Below the pieces are notes generated by a model. It did not search any database and was not told where the DNA came from. It saw nothing but the letters and a program-made list of their open reading frames with translations. A stretch of DNA of 64,000 nucleotides, taken from contig SMSO01000032.1 of assembly GCA_004764695.1 (NCBI GenBank), positions 7,894,668 through 7,958,667 of the forward strand. The letters are read 5' to 3'. The position numbers and the translations under genes are program-made. Shown piece after piece: positions 19,104 through 30,936 of this stretch (the stretch's first letter is position 1; every line of letters begins with the position of its first letter). Source of the stretch: Schizochytrium sp. TIO01 (taxonomy: Eukaryota; Sar; Bigyra; Thraustochytrida; Thraustochytriidae).

Positions 19104-20198
19104 CTAAATGGTGACCTCATTTTGTGCCAACTTAACCGGAGCCAAAAGACACCGTCCAAGTGGCACGTCAGCCTGCGGCGCCGACCCGATAGGCTCCAAA
19201 TGAAAGTTGTTGAGTACGTTGTTTTCGGAGCTTTCAAAGATTGCATCGTCGTCGAGTTTCTCCTCGGTAATGAATTTTTCAACCGCCGTGCGATGAACGT
19301 TCTCAGCGAGCTTGAGCGGCTTAGGGTCGAAGAGTATCTTGGGGTCAAGGTTGGACTCAGGAGCATCGAGGTGTGGTGCGTTCGCCTTGGGCTCCATCGC
19401 CGTGACCTTGGTCTCATCAACAAAGGTCTCCTCAACCTTGGTATCATCCGTATTGGCCTTGGTCTCCTCAGTCCCGACCTTAGTCTCTTCGGTCGTGACC
19501 TTAACCACCTCAGCTTGGACATCAACGGCTTCAGGCCCAGGGTTGGCCACTGAAGATGCAACGGGAAGGTTGGGAATAGAATCGTCTGCTTCCACGTAAG
19601 GAGATGGTACATCAGCCTTCAGTTCAACCTCAGCTACAGATGCAGCTGTGTCATTGACTACATCCTTGACATGCAAATCAGTTGGCGTCTCTGAGACGTC
19701 AGACGATTTGTTAAGGATGTTGCCAGCCTTGTGGGTAACCGAGCTACGCATCTCTTTCTTGCTCTCTTTCTTGACAGGACGACGGCCATTACTTTTCTGA
19801 GATAGTCCTTGTTCGCGATGCATAGGGCAAGCACTGCGAGTGTTGGCCTGGCGGGACTTGCGAGAAGATGCAGCAGTAGAGCGAGCCCAAATCGGCACGT
19901 TGGTGTTGCTGTCGCGAGCATCGCGGCGCTTCTTAAGTTCATCGGACTGTAGTTCCTGACGTTTGGCCTTGAGCTTTTCCAGGGGGCGACCGTAAAAACT
20001 CTTAAGGGAAAAGCCCTTCTCCGGTACAGAAGGTTTTTCCTTTTTTCGCTTATCCGCGCGAGCCTTGACACGAACACCTCCGTTGCTGAATTCAGGAAGG
20101 GCCTCGCGCACGGGCATACGCGGATCCACGAACTCATCACTCACCTTGACAGCGGCGATTCGCTGTTCGACAGAACGTTTATTCATGTCACTAATCAT
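19104..20198 (-). CDS. Unknown basic-then-acidic protein next to satellite
   Basis: 364 residues from ATG at 20198 (minus). A second in-frame Met at residue 5 is an equally good start. The N-terminal 90 residues look conserved in character (VEQRIAAVKVSDEFVDPRMP, then FSLKSFYGRPLEKLKAKRQE) and are basic. Residues 90-170 are Ser/Arg/Lys-rich. From about 170 the protein is acidic and low-complexity with degenerate EETKV repeats (about 235-275). No known domain was recognised; it is probably largely disordered. The stop at 19104 lies only about 40 bp from the satellite edge, and a coding-like segment lies on the far side (15862-15990), so the true C-terminus may be spliced. Upstream sits a TTTTGG-repeat leader and a perfect CGTGCT/AGCACG hairpin near 20240-20255. 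Confidence 0.65.
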   Translation of the reverse strand: MISDMNKRSVEQRIAAVKVSDEFVDPRMPVREALPEFSNGGVRVKARADKRKKEKPSVPEKGFSLKSFYGRPLEKLKAKRQELQSDELKKRRDARDSNTNVPIWARSTAASSRKSRQANTRSACPMHREQGLSQKSNGRRPVKKESKKEMRSSVTHKAGNILNKSSDVSETPTDLHVKDVVNDTAASVAEVELKADVPSPYVEADDSIPNLPVASSVANPGPEAVDVQAEVVKVTTEETKVGTEETKANTDDTKVEETFVDETKVTAMEPKANAPHLDAPESNLDPKILFDPKPLKLAENVHRTAVEKFITEEKLDDDAIFESSENNVLNNFHLEPIGSAPQADVPLGRCLLAPVKLAQNEVTI

Positions 20199-20349
20199 AG
20201 TAATCCGAGGAAGGACACAGAGAACTTAGGTAGCAAGGTATCGTGCTGGCTAGCACGAGCTCACAGAGAGCTCGCTGTGCCTTTTCGAATGAAGATTGGG
20301 CAGTAGCTTGATTCAAGATCTCGAACGGGCTTCGAAGTCTCCGGAGTTC

Positions 20350-20382
20350 GGGTTTTGGTTTTGGATTTGGTTTTGGTTTTGG
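20350..20382 (+). repeat. TTTTGG hexanucleotide repeat in gene leader
   Basis: About five copies of GGTTTT/GGATTT in the 5' leader of the minus-strand gene at 19104-20198, upstream of its start. Read on the minus strand it is an A/C-rich CCAAAA repeat. Confidence 0.8.
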
Positions 20383-21835
20383 TGAGACTCTGGTCTTCTT
20401 CGAATTTTGCAAGCTAATAGAATTGTAAATTATTAAAAGGGGCTGGGCACAGTCGTCATTTGAAGTAGTGCTAAGTTGTTTAAAAGGGCCAGACGAACGT
20501 TTCATTTTGATTTCGTTTATCGGTTTTTAAAGATAAGAATAAAGAAAGTTTTAAATATGGATCATGTTGTGTTGCCCAACAACTGAGCAAGTAAGCAATT
20601 AAGTGTCTCTGGGGAAGAAAGTGAGCATGGAGGTTCTATTGCCTTTAATTCTGCACCCTTCCTTGCTGCAAGGTTTATGTTCCTGTCTTACAAGGTTTAC
20701 ATTAATGCTCGCCAGTTTCTCCTCAAAACTCCTAGAGAATATACTTACTCACTGCGAGTGTTTGCAATTTAAGACTTTTAATTATATCGTTTGTCTTATC
20801 GCTACTCAAGTCTTCGCATTGCTAGCTCGTTTCCTTTTAAGAAAGACCCGTCTCTCGCGCTCCCAGATACGTACTGCAACTCTCACAACTCCTACAACTA
20901 CTAGTATGTATGAAGACTAATTAGTCCTATACTCGCCATTTAAAAGAAGACACAGTACGATAGTAGAGGTACCTACCATAAAAAGCGTTTTAATGCTTTA
21001 TATAACTTTCAATGAAAATGAACTTAAATAGACAAAGAAACAGAGCAAGCCTTTTCTCGCACACACGGCCTCGGCCTCCCACGCCTCTTGCGACCTCTCT
21101 CTCTCTTTCTCTCTCACTATGCTCGTTTGATCGGCAACCTTGCCTTCCCTTCTGCCTGAGTCAGAGTGGCGCCTGCAGCCGGCGCCCGACAGGGTGAGGT
21201 AGCAGCGTGGTCCGTGATCTCCGAGTCGTTTCCCGCAATCAGGAATCACTCGTGCTGCAAGTCACGAGTAAATGAGGGTGTCGGTGACACGATCGCGCTC
21301 TCTCTGTGCTAGAGGGGCCTCCCTGCAGAAGTCCCAACTGGGTTTCCGCGCAATAGCGTCACTGCAAGAGAGAGAGAGCCCTTGGAAGTGAGTCAAAACT
21401 TCAGAGCGAAACCTTTTTTATTTTATTTTGTTTCTGCCTTTGTTTTGATTCATTTTTTATTTCCAAATACTACGACCTAACTATTCTATTCTATTTATTA
21501 CTGTTTCTATTTCTATTTCTTCCGTTGCAAACCCGCCGGAAGTCCGAGAGTCAAGCCTCATGATTGGATGGTCCACACAGAGGGGCTATAGCAGCTCGCT
21601 GGGATAAGAATGTTGCTGTACCCTGCATCTTCTTTGGAGCTCTTGGACATGAAGGGCTGGCAACTTGACTCGGAAACGAAAAAAAGTTCTACTCGGATGA
21701 TTGACAAATTGTCAGCAAAACCATTATTTTATTTTCTCTGAGCTTTGAAGAAGAAAAGACATCAGTCACAAAATATTTTGTCTCTCCGAGAATAGTACTT
21801 TCTATCATGAAGACTGTTTTGTTTTCTTTTTGTTT

Positions 21836-21839
<4 letters not shown>

Positions 21840-21875
<36 letters not shown>
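21840..21875 (+). repeat. (CT)18 microsatellite
   Basis: An uninterrupted CT dinucleotide run of about 36 bp within a longer pyrimidine-rich tract. Confidence 0.95.
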
Positions 21876-21877
<2 letters not shown>

Positions 21878-24800
21878 GCTTTAAAACGAGATTTGAGTGG
21901 TTCGTAATCCTTTTAGATTTATATGCTTAAACTCGATCGAGAAAGAAGTTTTTAAGGCAATGTTTTTATTTATTTCATTAGCACTCACCCACACCACACT
22001 GAAACTGCATTTGATCTTTTTTTATACTTTTTTTTCGGAAGGTTGGAGATGTTGAAAGCAATTTACTACTCTTTACAGATTAAGTCATGGAAATCAGACA
22101 CACGAACATTTGTAAGTAATGGTCCAGACAAGACGATGGATACTTGTATTGTTAGGCACGCTCATGGACCGGAGTATTATGGGATTAACTATATATGTGG
22201 TTTTTTTTGTTTTGCTTTTTAAATTAATAAGAAGCAGTTTCTAGTTGTAGAATTCATGAAAATCTCAGCACCTTGGTACATGGATTTTTCATCAAATTTG
22301 CACTGTAGACTAAATGATAGCCTCTCTCTTATTCTTGCATTTCTTTTCAGATTTTTGAGGCTCTTATTAAACAAACAAAAACGGTTATGCAACAAATCGG
22401 ATTGATGAACAAGTGGGGTAGCTAAATATGTCAATGAAATTGCTGAGTATCCTTGAAATTCAGTTCGCCCCAATCGCCAGCTTTTGTCTCAATTAAATTT
22501 ACACGGACATGCTTAATTAAAGAAATTCTTAGTTTTGAATTGAATGTCTTGTTCGTTGCCTCGGAAGTTTTTTCGAGATCTGCCGTTGCTAATATCGTTG
22601 TTATTTTATCACTTGCGTTTTACTCCGCTGACGCCTATGCTTCTTTTGCTGTGTAAAGAGTTTCTTCTAGCCTGCAACTTCCCGCCAATAATTTAAATCT
22701 TGATGAGAATGAAGTATGTTAAGATAAATCAAAAAGTAAAAGAAAAAAAGCCACAGGTCTATTTTGAGAACAGAAGTCAAGATCTTACAAAGAGAGCAAA
22801 AGAAGTAACCATAGCCCAAGATCATACCCTTGTGCTATTCAACTTGAAGACCAACAGATAAGAGAGAGACAATCATCAAGCCATCGAAATTAGGTGTAGA
22901 GGTAGCTTTCAATATCAAAATTGTTTTTGAGAGACGCCTTCAACTTGGCGACCGTTTCACATTTTTTAAATTTCTTCTCCAATCTTTTCTCTTTTCAGTC
23001 TGCAAGCTCGGCCCTGCAAAGGCAGCCCTCCTGAATTAAAAATGCTATTAAGAAAACGGGTACATGGGCGGGCGTAAAAGTTAGCGACGCACTCGGTTCT
23101 GAAATATCATAATTCGAGAAAATATGCTGCGTCACTCAGGTTATTGTCTAATTTACGGTGTTTGCTTGAATGATGAAAAGATGTTGTTTGCACCGAAACC
23201 ATTCCGCGTACTGGGCGAGTTAGTCCTTGGGTTGACACATCTTGTTGCGAAGGCGAAGATGGGCTTATATATAGAAGGATGGAAATGTAGTTGCAAGAGA
23301 AACGTCATACAATTAACTATACCACGCGAGTAACGCCTCATCTTATTCCCACTGACTACGAGTCACAGAAGGCTAGGCCGAAATTATGTAATGGGACGGC
23401 ACGAAAAACCGATTTTTACCGGTTTGCTAGTCTCTTCTTGGCTCTCTCTACTATTTATTATCCATAGTGAGTAGATAGCAGCTCTAGAGTGCCATCTTAA
23501 TAGATAAATATAACTTGAATTTGAAACGTCAGCTAGCTGCTTTATTTGTAACTTTTAGGAGATTGAGGATGTACAACATTTGCATAGTACGGAAAGCCTC
23601 AAATGTTTCAGGTGTCAATATTAAACGACAGAGTATTATAGTAATTTGAAAGTTAGGATCACCAGCTACCCATACTAGTCTTTCTACTATACATAAGGCA
23701 GTCTTTGTATTCTGTCTCATATGAAATATCATATAAAGCGCGTTGCAGTCTAAGCTACCAGAAACCTTATGGTATCTAGAGAAGAATCAAAGTATACCAC
23801 CCTTTATAACGTTTACTCACTTACTGTATCAAGGTCGACTCTGTATCTATGTAAAACCTGTTCCGCTCCTAAAGAGATAGCTATAATAAAGCACGGAAGC
23901 AGAGATCAACCCAGCATTGAAGTCCTCATTGTGCAAGCAGTTCTTTCAATGAACTAAAACCAAGCGAACATTGTTTTTAGTCATGGCAATTTCATAAATA
24001 GGGGATGAGAAAGCTTCTTTCGTCGAATGCTTCTTATCGCGTTCCCAGAGAATTATCTTCAACAATTAAGGCAACTTTGAAACGGCATGCGCCCGGTGCA
24101 CTACTCACAAAAAACTGTCACATGTTTGTTTATCTTTTGCCATACGCATTTTAGTCTAACGTAAATTGATTAGACATTTCCCTTTGGGTTCACGTCATCC
24201 TTGCCTGTAGAGAGAATAAAATGTAGAGAATTGGAAGCAAAACGAATTTCCTGACACTGGATCTTGAACAATATAAAAGAACGTCAAATTCTCACCAGGA
24301 CATCAGACCTTCGCTGGCGAATGACTGTATCTCTGGTTTGGAATTTAAATAAAATGGCATTCCCTATTTGCTGTCTATTTTAGAAATGTTGTGTTCATCC
24401 ATTCTCTTTGCATTCGGTACATGCTACACAGGCAAAATGTATTGGCAACCCCCTGAGTTATTTTCTCTTTCTGATTGAGAAAGAAATTTAAGTGGTTATA
24501 CTACATCCTCTGAGAATTCGAGCTAAATGATCAAATTGTGCCAGGGTTCTGCGCGTGCATGGATGCTTGCCACTTAGGTCACTTGTGACCACATGCATGT
24601 GAAATGATGCTCAGCTTTTGATATTACTAATGTCCTATTCACTATATATAGCACGCACCATGACATGGAATGAGTTAATGAGTCAAATTATACCCTCTGC
24701 GTGCTGAGTAGGCGAAGTGTCTTTCAGAGTAATTGAAAATTTATATATTTTTTGCTTGAAAATTTCACAATATTAACAAAAATGCGAATATTATGTTCAA

Positions 24801-27800
24801 ATTTAAAGATCAAAGCTTACTAAGGGCTTTAGAAAATTATACTCTTTGCGTGGAAGTGTTTCCAGTCTTGATTAAATCAACACCAAACAGAACATCTGCG
24901 CAAAAATCCAAGCACAAATAAAAGAGGGTTTGGTGAAAGATATGAGAAGCTTATTCATTTTAACGTGATATAGCTCTCTACTTATAGCACTTCTACCTTT
25001 ATGGAAACAGAGAGATTACGCAATGCTTAGGTACCGTGTGTTGGACTAGGAAGTATGTGGATTCTAGGAACTTTATTTAAAATGTGAAAGGGAAAATATA
25101 TTAAATTGCGCTTACACTTAAAGTGTTTTTCAGGTCATTAGTTTTGTGCTCATTTTTTCATAGTCTACGTTTGCTTAGGGCATTCATAAGCAAGCAGACT
25201 TATGATTTCATAATTTGGATTCATTTTAAAACAAGAAATTTTAAAAATCATTATTATAAAATCAAAAAAGAGATACGAATAAACTCCGACCATACATTAA
25301 CCTCTACTATGAGAACAAAATTTTAGCATAACACGAAGTATATTTTTTTAATACTTACATCGAAATACTATGTAAGATCGAGCAGATTATATAAAATAAA
25401 GAAACTATGTTTTGAAATGATTTGTTCGTCATGCTATCGATGACTATGAATTACTAGGTACTACACTTTGCAATTATGCTCTTCTCATCCGATTGTTGTG
25501 TCATGGTTGAGCAATGAGAACAAATGTTACACGTGAACTACAGCACTAGGATTGTGTCTAGTGACAGTAAAGATGGGCTGAAGTAAGACTTTCTCTTCAA
25601 ATTACTATGGTACTATTCTTTATGATTTCCTTTTGCGTTTGTTCTTATTTGGAGTTTTACAGGTTAAAAGACACTCCTTTTCCAAGCAAGCAGATAGGTA
25701 AATGTATAGGCAGCAGCTGTATACTAGGCAACTGTAGAATGCAGGTTGAATAGGCTAAAGGCTGATTAGACCACCTCATATGCCTCCCAGGCTTAAAAGA
25801 GTCAGCCCAGGGGTTCTCAAAGCTCATACGGACGCTAAGCGCTCAATGTGCCTGTTAGTCTTAGTTAGTTCATAGCGTCCACAGAGGAGACCGGCTGGGC
25901 CGGATAATTCGTTTCAAAGTTGTAGAATAGGGACGAGTGACTCTGCTACTGGGGTCTTAAGTTATTCATATAACATGATAAGTAGGATGAATTGCCTCAC
26001 CTACGATTAGTGACTTAGCTCAGAGCACCCTGATGGATTTCCTTCTCGAGTTTGGTGTATGTTCTGTAAATTTCACTGCAAATGAGACACAGATGTGACA
26101 GTAGGCTCGGAACAAAGTATGATTGCGATCGTGTTCAATATCTCATTTTTGTAATGGCAACTAAGATGAGTATTTCATACCTGCTATTTTTAGTTAACAG
26201 TGCAAATAGGAGAGTGTGCAATAGAGATTTGGCTTATATGGAAGAGAATAAGAGGCAATTGATGGCTCAAGCACCAGAGACTTGTGCATCGTTGCTCTTT
26301 GTTCTTACGTCTTGTGAATTTGGTTGAGTGAATGTATAAGTAACGCCGGTACGCTTGATGTAAGTGCTTACGTGTTAGGACGGTGAAGTAGGTGCGTGAT
26401 TGTACAACGTGCTCAGAGTAAGAAGCATAACGAAAGTCACTGTCCTCAGAAATTGGAAATACCCGATTCTGTTAATTTCTGTGCTGGAGAACATAAAAAC
26501 TTTTTCCCCGCGCTCTCTAAGATGTAAGCCGAAAACTCTGTATTAAAGAAAAAACCCTAATTACATCCTAAGCAATATATCAGAAGAAAGTAGACTGCAT
26601 AAGCGTGTACTAAACATCAACATGTGTTGCATAGCTCTCCTTAGAAACATTCTTTCTACTGTGTTTGAAACAGCATATAGACCTGTTTTGTTGAGACGTA
26701 GACTTGAACGGACAGCGCAGCGTCTTGTTTGCCTAAGAAATTACGAAATGAACGTCCATTATATAAGTCGAAAGCTAAGTTGGCTCACCCGGAGCTGGCT
26801 TCTGGGCTTCGAGTTGACCGAGAGCAGGGTTTAAGCAGACAGCATTCTTTGAAGAGGGTTTCAGTCTCTTCAAAGTCGGATGGCCAATCGCACTGTTTCC
26901 TTGTGCGTATGTATGCGTTAGTTGGTGATATACTGGAGTCCTATGTTGCTCCTCATTAAACACCTGCGCCTCTCTCAGACCCCTGTGAGATACTTGCTGA
27001 CATGTTCTGTGAGATGGTCTCGCGGCAGAAGTTGCAAGCTTCCTCGAGCAGGGGTCGAACTTGATTGGAGGCAAATAGCACCACCTGCAGTAAGATAGTG
27101 CGCAGAGGAGGGATAGCCGTGTAGCCCCTCCGGATAAAACCGACTCGGGTCCCCTGGTCCACGCCCACTCTGAGTCGTTCGTTTATCCACTAGTTTTGAT
27201 TTGATTTTCCTTCGCCACATCACTTTTTTTTTTATAGCTTTCATTTTTCTAACTTACCTAATATCATTCTTTCTTTTTAAAATCATCTGAAACTTTTTAA
27301 AGGTATTTTTTAAAATTAAACATTAACACAAAAACAAAATAAAACAAAATAAAACTTCCGTTATCTCGCCCCAGGAAGTCCTTGCGAGTCAAGCGTTTGA
27401 TTTTCGATTTTAGAATTTTAAAGATACGATTAAGCGAGCATAAGGTACCTACTACCAAAGTATTTTCCTCCTTATCTCTTTTCTCTCTTTCTTTTTTCCT
27501 GAGAAAAAGTGAGTGCGGCGTGCTTACCCTATGCGGACGTTGCCTAAGAAAATCTACTTGAAGAAGTAAGATCACGGAAGGCGCAATACAGGATCCTTGG
27601 AGTGTGGAGGTGGCGTCCAAGTTGGTTCTAGACTGGCTTCGTTATCTTGATAGCTCATTTCTAAGCTGCAAGCTAACAAACTGATTTTCATTTGAGACTT
27701 TAAGTCCCTATGTTCTAAGTCCCCTTCAATTTTTCCATCATCCTGAAACAGGCAAAAAGTAAGTTTTGATGTCGATACACTGCGGGAAAACCTTCTCCTT

Positions 27801-28734
27801 CGCTGAAAATCAGTTAGGCATTCATAAATAAAACAATATACTTCCAAAAATGAAGCATAACTCTTTTGAATTCGATTAGGCCTACGCAATTACAAACTAC
27901 TCAATTAATACCAGTGAATCGCGTAAGCTTTTAACTATGCATATAATCGATTTTTTTCAAGGAAAGCTTGAGAAAGACTCATCTTTGTTAGACTACAGTG
28001 CGCGAATCGCCTGAGGCTAAAATGTTATTGTTGATGATGCTATTCCTAAAGTTTACTTTTAAGGCTTTCATTCAGTGTCGCGAACACTGATAAGAAATAA
28101 CCCCCCCCCCCCGTTCTCATTGATCGTTTAAAATTGCATTGCTCTCAGCGTTTTGCAGTTCATTCGAACCTCCTCATATCATACGGAATGGAAACGAGAT
28201 CGAAATAAATTTTACAAGTCTATCATGATGATCTCGTGAATTCTCTTTTGTTAAAGTCTGGGATTTCTTGGTGTTAGGGATTATTACCATCTATGTGATT
28301 GCGAAAGCCAATGACAGCATTCAGTCCAGGGTAAACATTGTACCTTATTGTCACTATGCTAAACCCAGCAATTTGAAAAGTAAGCTGCGATTTTGAGCTC
28401 ATGTCTCGGTGGATTCTCGATAGCCCACGCAACAACCCCGATCTATGATCACTATAAAGGAAGGGTGAACAGGTCGCGTCACACATGAAGGTATGCTTAT
28501 TTTCAATTTAAAACAAAGACTTAAGAAAATTAATATCAATCAAAGCTCGATAAAAAAACAAACAAAGCAGAAAAAATGGAAGACAAAGGAGCTGAAAAAA
28601 AAAGTAAAAAAGAAGAGTGCAAAGGTGATCCATGGCTTCGGATTGTAATTTTCATCGATACCAAGGACATCGAACTAGAAATGTTGGCACGTAGATTCCA
28701 GGTTCGCCTTAAGAACACATACCAGACAATCTGC

Positions 28735-30936
28735 TCATGAGAGCTGCATGACACAGTCGAGAAGAATCCGCAAGGCACATTTACATGAAAGTTCATTCAT
28801 GCCATCTACAGCTGCAGCAAGAACCTCATCTAGAGACTCTAGAATTTCTGAGCGACGGTAACCTTTCCAGGGAGAATTAATAATAGTCAGGTGAAGGAGA
28901 CGCAAATAATCACTGCGAAAGTCATCATCAAGGGGTAGGTCCCGAATTTGCATTAGAATGATATCCACCATGACCTTAAGGTCATTAAGGTGAAAAAAAT
29001 CGTGCGTCGTCTTTGTAGAAAACAGAGAGCGAAACATGTACAAGAGCTGACCAAGCAAGACGGGGTCATCGTATGGATAACTAGATGTGTTCAGAAGGTG
29101 CAGAATGGCTTCACTAAAAGGCTCCGCCTTAAGCGAGTCCTCGTTTAGAACACGGACAACATGGTTCGGTTCATCATCCAAAGTAATACTCATATCCTCA
29201 TCACCTGTTTCAGGGCCCGAAAAGCGATCTGGGTTAGCCGTGTACCCGTAGTGTGAGTTGAGAGCTATAAGTACGTAAGTTGCCATGAGAAAGACATCCT
29301 CCGTGGGGGCAAGCATGCAATCAATGAGGCGCTCGAGAGTATCATCAGATGGTAGAGCATTCTCAGAGAGGTTAGGAACCTCCGTTAAGAAGCTGTAGCA
29401 CAAAGCAAGGATTGAGAACTTGCTTGTATCATCGGCTTCATCGAATTCCTCGATGCCCCGGCTGAGATTAATCATAAATTCTTCAGGATCTAGACCCCAG
29501 TCACCATCAACATAATGGCGAATCAGTGTACCATCGAGTTTCTCGAAAGTCTCGAGAAGTATAAATGTTAAGGAGCGCACGGGCGAGGGTACCTTGCTAG
29601 CATCCCCGAGATGCAGGTATATATCTCGAACGAATTGATAGTCGCCGTATTGTACTGCAGCCTCCCAGCCCTCAACGCTACCGCAATATTTGATCGCAAG
29701 GAAGATTTGACGAAGACGATTCTCGACGCGAAACTCCTCATCGATGCCAGTATCAAGCATCCTTTCTCGATCTTCGACAATCTGCGGGGTTTCATTGCCT
29801 TGAGGCTTTGCGCCAAGCTCCTCAAGGATGTCTGGAATGGAAGCTTCCATATCAAATGCAATCTCAGCCATCTCCTCGGAACGCTGGTACTCGTCATCAG
29901 AGACGTAACCGTCAGGTCGATTCCACTGTGACTCGCCGGTTTCTTTATTTACGTAATAAACATCTCCAGCATCTTCTTCATCAGCTGCGATACCAATCGT
30001 CGCAGTGATCTTCTTTTCCCAGACCTGAGGACCGCGCTTAGGACGGCTATCCATACTTGATCGGCCAAGGCTGCGGCGTTGTGAAACGACACGACTCATT
30101 CGGGAAGCAGGGAGGAGTGAAATGAGAAGTGATCGTCTAGTAGCCCTCGTAGCACGAGATCCTGCCACACTTGTAGGGGTCCCTGGTGAAGATGTTTCTT
30201 GAGTGGCATCGTCCCCAGAGTCTTCATCATCCCCGTTAGCATTAGATTCATTCTTATCGACGTTGTTCATGCTACTGACACCATCATCAACAGTATCTTC
30301 GTTGTCGTTATCGTCATCGTCATCGTCGTCTTCATGGTCATCGGTGACACTGGAGGAAAGGCTGCTTCGAATCGACGGTGCATCAGGAGGCTGTGGATGA
30401 AGTCGTCGCTGTAGAATGGAACTCTTTTGCAGATGCTTCTGAGGTGTTGCCCCAATACGACTTCCAGCAGCAAGAAGCGAGCCAGCAACATTCGTCTTCG
30501 GCAAAGAGGATCTAGCAGGAGAAACACCACCAATACGCGAGCCAGCAGAAAGAAGAGAGTCTGCAACAGCTTTGCTGGTGGCTTTAGATGGTGTTTGCGT
30601 GCCGCGTTTCATCTGGTTAGCGCGTTTAATTCGGGTGCCGGCATTTCGCAACCGTTGTGCGAATGAGTCACGCTTGTGAGCGAGCACGTCAATGTCGTGT
30701 GCATAGGCAGATTCATCATCGAGGCTGTTGCTATCTGCAGCGTCACCATCGTCGTTATTGCTAGAAACAGACTTCCCATTTCCATCTTCTTCATCCTGCT
30801 CTTCAGCACGCTGGGCATCAATCACATATCCTTCGGGCTCATCCCATTGTGTGACCATTCGAGCGCGATTGTAAAAGTAAGGTTTGCCATCCTCCGTGTG
30901 CATGAGATACCAAACATCTGTGGATTCCGAGGTCAT
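28735..30936 (-). CDS. WW-domain SPIN90/Ldb17-like Arp2/3 regulator
   Basis: 733 residues from ATG at 30936 (minus). WW1 (about 6-40) has W9, the YFYNRARMVTQWDEP hydrophobic/Pro pattern and a final Pro. A second WW-like domain (about 303-345) reads VYYVNKETGESQWNRPDGY. Between them is a disordered region with three (L)xxAG(S/T)RI motifs, an acidic D-run and basic patches. Residues about 395-725 match the leucine-rich armadillo-like domain of SPIN90/NCKIPSD, yeast Ldb17 and fission-yeast Dip1: PVRSLTFILLETFEKLDG, then HDFFHLNDLKVMVDIILMQI and YLRLLHLTIINS. That domain activates Arp2/3 to make the first linear actin filaments at endocytic sites. Animal members use an SH3 domain; here WW domains replace it, presumably recruiting proline-rich endocytic partners. 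The gene is divergent from SPT6. Confidence 0.8.
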   Translation of the reverse strand: MTSESTDVWYLMHTEDGKPYFYNRARMVTQWDEPEGYVIDAQRAEEQDEEDGNGKSVSSNNDDGDAADSNSLDDESAYAHDIDVLAHKRDSFAQRLRNAGTRIKRANQMKRGTQTPSKATSKAVADSLLSAGSRIGGVSPARSSLPKTNVAGSLLAAGSRIGATPQKHLQKSSILQRRLHPQPPDAPSIRSSLSSSVTDDHEDDDDDDDNDNEDTVDDGVSSMNNVDKNESNANGDDEDSGDDATQETSSPGTPTSVAGSRATRATRRSLLISLLPASRMSRVVSQRRSLGRSSMDSRPKRGPQVWEKKITATIGIAADEEDAGDVYYVNKETGESQWNRPDGYVSDDEYQRSEEMAEIAFDMEASIPDILEELGAKPQGNETPQIVEDRERMLDTGIDEEFRVENRLRQIFLAIKYCGSVEGWEAAVQYGDYQFVRDIYLHLGDASKVPSPVRSLTFILLETFEKLDGTLIRHYVDGDWGLDPEEFMINLSRGIEEFDEADDTSKFSILALCYSFLTEVPNLSENALPSDDTLERLIDCMLAPTEDVFLMATYVLIALNSHYGYTANPDRFSGPETGDEDMSITLDDEPNHVVRVLNEDSLKAEPFSEAILHLLNTSSYPYDDPVLLGQLLYMFRSLFSTKTTHDFFHLNDLKVMVDIILMQIRDLPLDDDFRSDYLRLLHLTIINSPWKGYRRSEILESLDEVLAAAVDGMNELSCKCALRILLDCVMQLS

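Larger units (their letters stand above)
20199..28734. other. AT-rich gene desert, 8.5 kb
   Basis: No gene I can support. Open frames are short and lack similarity. Contents: TTTTGG repeat (20350-20382), CT-rich tracts near 21090-21120 and 21840-21875, a GC-richer block 21050-21400, two adjacent perfect palindromes (24577-24601), a segment with weak retrotransposon-like peptides (26680-26960), a GC-richer block 26960-27180, and a C12 run at 28101. Together with the satellite to its left this is the most gene-poor part of the window. Confidence 0.6.

Noticed and set aside
20191-20505. 104-codon frame overlapping the start of the unknown minus-strand gene
   Set aside because: It is in another frame, driven by the TTTTGG repeat (Lys-Pro runs), and shows no protein-like features. 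At most it is an upstream ORF.
20627-20920. Hydrophobic 97-codon frame from ATG
   Set aside because: No signal of conservation or domain, and it lies in AT-rich DNA where short hydrophobic frames are expected.
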